Source: CAYSDH01 sp964429805
GTDB taxonomy: Bacteria > Bacteroidota > Bacteroidia > Flavobacteriales_D > JABDKJ01
Length of the DNA: 24,152 nucleotides
Direction of reading: 5' to 3'
Assembly (NCBI GenBank): GCA_964429805.1
Contig: CAYSDH010000054.1
Location: 1-24,152, forward strand
Shown here: positions 22,944 through 24,152 of the stretch, piece by piece
Layout of the letters: every line of letters starts with the position of its first letter
How positions within the stretch are numbered: the stretch's first letter is position 1
Notes under the pieces: model-generated
Told to the model about the DNA's origin: nothing
Databases searched by the model: none
The model's input: the letters and a program-made list of their open reading frames with translations, nothing else
Made by a program: the position numbers and the translations under genes

Positions 22944-22972
22944 CAAATCAACGGGTGGTGACCGTAATCTAT

Positions 22973-24010
22973 TTACGTTGCCAAAAAAGTCTCTGAATCC
23001 TGGTGTTGTAGCGCCTTTTGAAGTCGTTCTACCAACACATTTTTGAGCTCGTCAGGTGCCAACACCCGCACATGTGGACTCCACGACAGTATGGTATTGA
23101 CCAATTCATGACTGATTATCACGTTCATCTCCACTACATCACTGTGCGTATTACCTCCTACCCTTTTCTGACTGTGATGAATGGGGTTGGCCAACATATA
23201 CGATGATTGAGGCTTCTGAATACTCAGTCGCACTTTTCTCGGCTCCGTGTCAAAATGAGTGATGCCGACACTGTGCTCGAAATACGTTTCCGCATCAAAA
23301 TTTTCAACCTGAAAAAGTTCCTCTCTAGGAGTAATTTCTTTAATCCGCTCTAAGCCAAATGTCTTTACCTTATCAGCCTCCACGTCTAGGCCCACAACAT
23401 ACCAGCCCTTGTTATGCTCCTTTAGTAGATAAGGAGCCAACAGGTATTTCTTTGCTTTGGGAGATTGGAAAGAGCCATACTCCAACTCGACCAATTTCTT
23501 TTCTTGAATACACTTCAAGAGCGGAACTAAATGCGAATTGCCCGAGTATCCTTCTGCCTGCTCAAAGAGCATGTGGTTGCGAAAAGAGCCGTCTCGGTCA
23601 GAATCTGACAAGGCCACATTCTCCCTTACTTTTTCGATGGCCTGCTCGTAGGCCTTAAAAATGGGAATGTCTTTAAACTGATACAGCGTCATGGCTGCAA
23701 ACTGCAGGGCATCCATGTCCTCCTCCCCCAGCGGAATTTTCTTAATCGTATACTCCGCCTCTTCGTAGTAATATCCTTTTTCTCCTTTGTCATAGGCGAT
23801 GGGCGCTTCATAACCGAGCACGGTGTCATTGCGCATCGCAAATAAGTCTTTCTCTATGGTGGAGATGGATACGCGCGCATTGGAACTGCCATACAAGGCA
23901 TCTTCGCAAGCCGCCCTCAGGTCCTCTTTACTCGGAAAAGGCCTGTACTTGTTGGTCAGACAATTGTCTATTACCCTGTATCTGATGAGTGCATATTTAT
24001 TTGCTGGCAT
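22973..24010 (-). CDS. WYL-domain transcriptional regulator (HTH-WYL)
   Basis: 345 aa from ATG 24010 (MPANKYALIRYRVIDNCL); the frame opens earlier at 24043 but the domain starts here. The N-terminal part (about 1-65, with YRPFPSKEDLRAACEDAL and VSISTIEKDLFAMRND) is a winged helix-turn-helix for DNA binding. The middle is helical. A WYL domain (about 155-235) contains KKLVELEYGSF and HNKGWYVVGLD, in which W203-Y204 follow the WYL-type core, and FGLERIKEI. A C-terminal extension (WCX-like) closes the protein. WYL domains bind nucleic acid or nucleotide ligands and often control defence or stress genes. Targets are unknown; the adjacent 78-aa gene, preceded by an inverted repeat, is a candidate. 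Confidence 0.88.
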   Translation of the reverse strand: MPANKYALIRYRVIDNCLTNKYRPFPSKEDLRAACEDALYGSSNARVSISTIEKDLFAMRNDTVLGYEAPIAYDKGEKGYYYEEAEYTIKKIPLGEEDMDALQFAAMTLYQFKDIPIFKAYEQAIEKVRENVALSDSDRDGSFRNHMLFEQAEGYSGNSHLVPLLKCIQEKKLVELEYGSFQSPKAKKYLLAPYLLKEHNKGWYVVGLDVEADKVKTFGLERIKEITPREELFQVENFDAETYFEHSVGITHFDTEPRKVRLSIQKPQSSYMLANPIHHSQKRVGGNTHSDVVEMNVIISHELVNTILSWSPHVRVLAPDELKNVLVERLQKALQHQDSETFLAT

Positions 24011-24125
24011 GCGCGAGGAGTTTATCCAAAGTTGAGAAATCAAAGATGCCTGTTGGTGGTGGGGCAGAATTTGATTTCAACAATTTAGAGTACTAGCCCT
24101 TGGTCTACCGACCTGGTTTTTTTAT

Positions 24126-24152
24126 GCCCAAGAAAATCAATCGAGCTTGGGC
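24126..24152. other. Hairpin at window edge
   Basis: GCCCAAG, 13-nt loop, CTTGGGC, a perfect 7-bp stem ending at the last base. A T-run precedes it on the plus strand (24117-24123). It could be a plus-strand terminator if a T-run follows outside the window; undecided. Confidence 0.3.

Noticed and set aside
24096..24123. Plus-strand terminator (GGTC-TACC-GACC then TTTTTTT)
   Set aside because: The stem has only four clean pairs and no plus-strand gene precedes it in the window.

Overview
The window looks like a chromosome segment of a member of the Bacteroidota. The gene families are typical of that phylum: a TonB receptor with an N-terminal carboxypeptidase-regulatory-like domain, DUF4856, DUF2007, OstA-like LptD, and ribosomal protein S1 with a long acidic/Ala/Pro N-terminus. 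Shine-Dalgarno sequences are mostly absent, and a -33/-7 promoter (TTG-N20-TACATTTG) sits before rpsA. I cannot name the genus.

Layout. (1) 40-2193, minus strand: a type II restriction-modification cassette. Its m5C methyltransferase is split into two overlapping ORFs (alpha with motifs I-VIII, beta with IX-X), followed 2 nt later by a PD-(D/E)XK endonuclease. It is more AT-rich than its neighbours and is probably acquired. (2) 2498-4464, minus: a zinc-ribbon miniprotein, a DUF2007 protein and a flavin amine oxidase. (3) 4547-10743, minus: a four-gene, probably iron-responsive surface uptake operon (DUF4856 lipoprotein, imelysin-like lipoprotein, HTTM/gamma-carboxylase-like membrane protein, TonB-dependent receptor). 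It lies downstream of a perfect 9-3-9 inverted repeat that looks like a metal-repressor operator. (4) 10915-12087, plus: a short DUF1573-like lipoprotein and a VOC (glyoxalase-fold) protein. (5) 12117-16991, minus: a tightly coupled operon of amidase, MCE-family protein, membrane 4Fe-4S protein, CCG-domain Fe-S protein and an unknown 167-aa protein. It is divergent from lptD (17055-19634, plus; TTG start). (6) 19691-21688, minus: rpsA, sharing a bidirectional terminator with lptD. (7) 21689-22681: about 1 kb that is almost gene-free. (8) 22678-24010, minus: a 78-aa unknown protein and a WYL-domain regulator.

The most unusual part is region 7. It carries three copies, all in the same orientation (minus strand), of a module of about 103-106 nt. 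Each has a near-invariant start GTGACTTT, a variable linker, a short hairpin whose sequence differs but whose pairing is kept, an invariant 22-nt unpaired U/G-rich segment, and an intrinsic terminator with a U-tract. G-U wobbles in several stems fit RNA made from the minus strand only. I read this as a tandem family of small regulatory RNAs, which I do not recognise as a named family.

No tRNA, rRNA, CRISPR array, transposase or integrase was seen.
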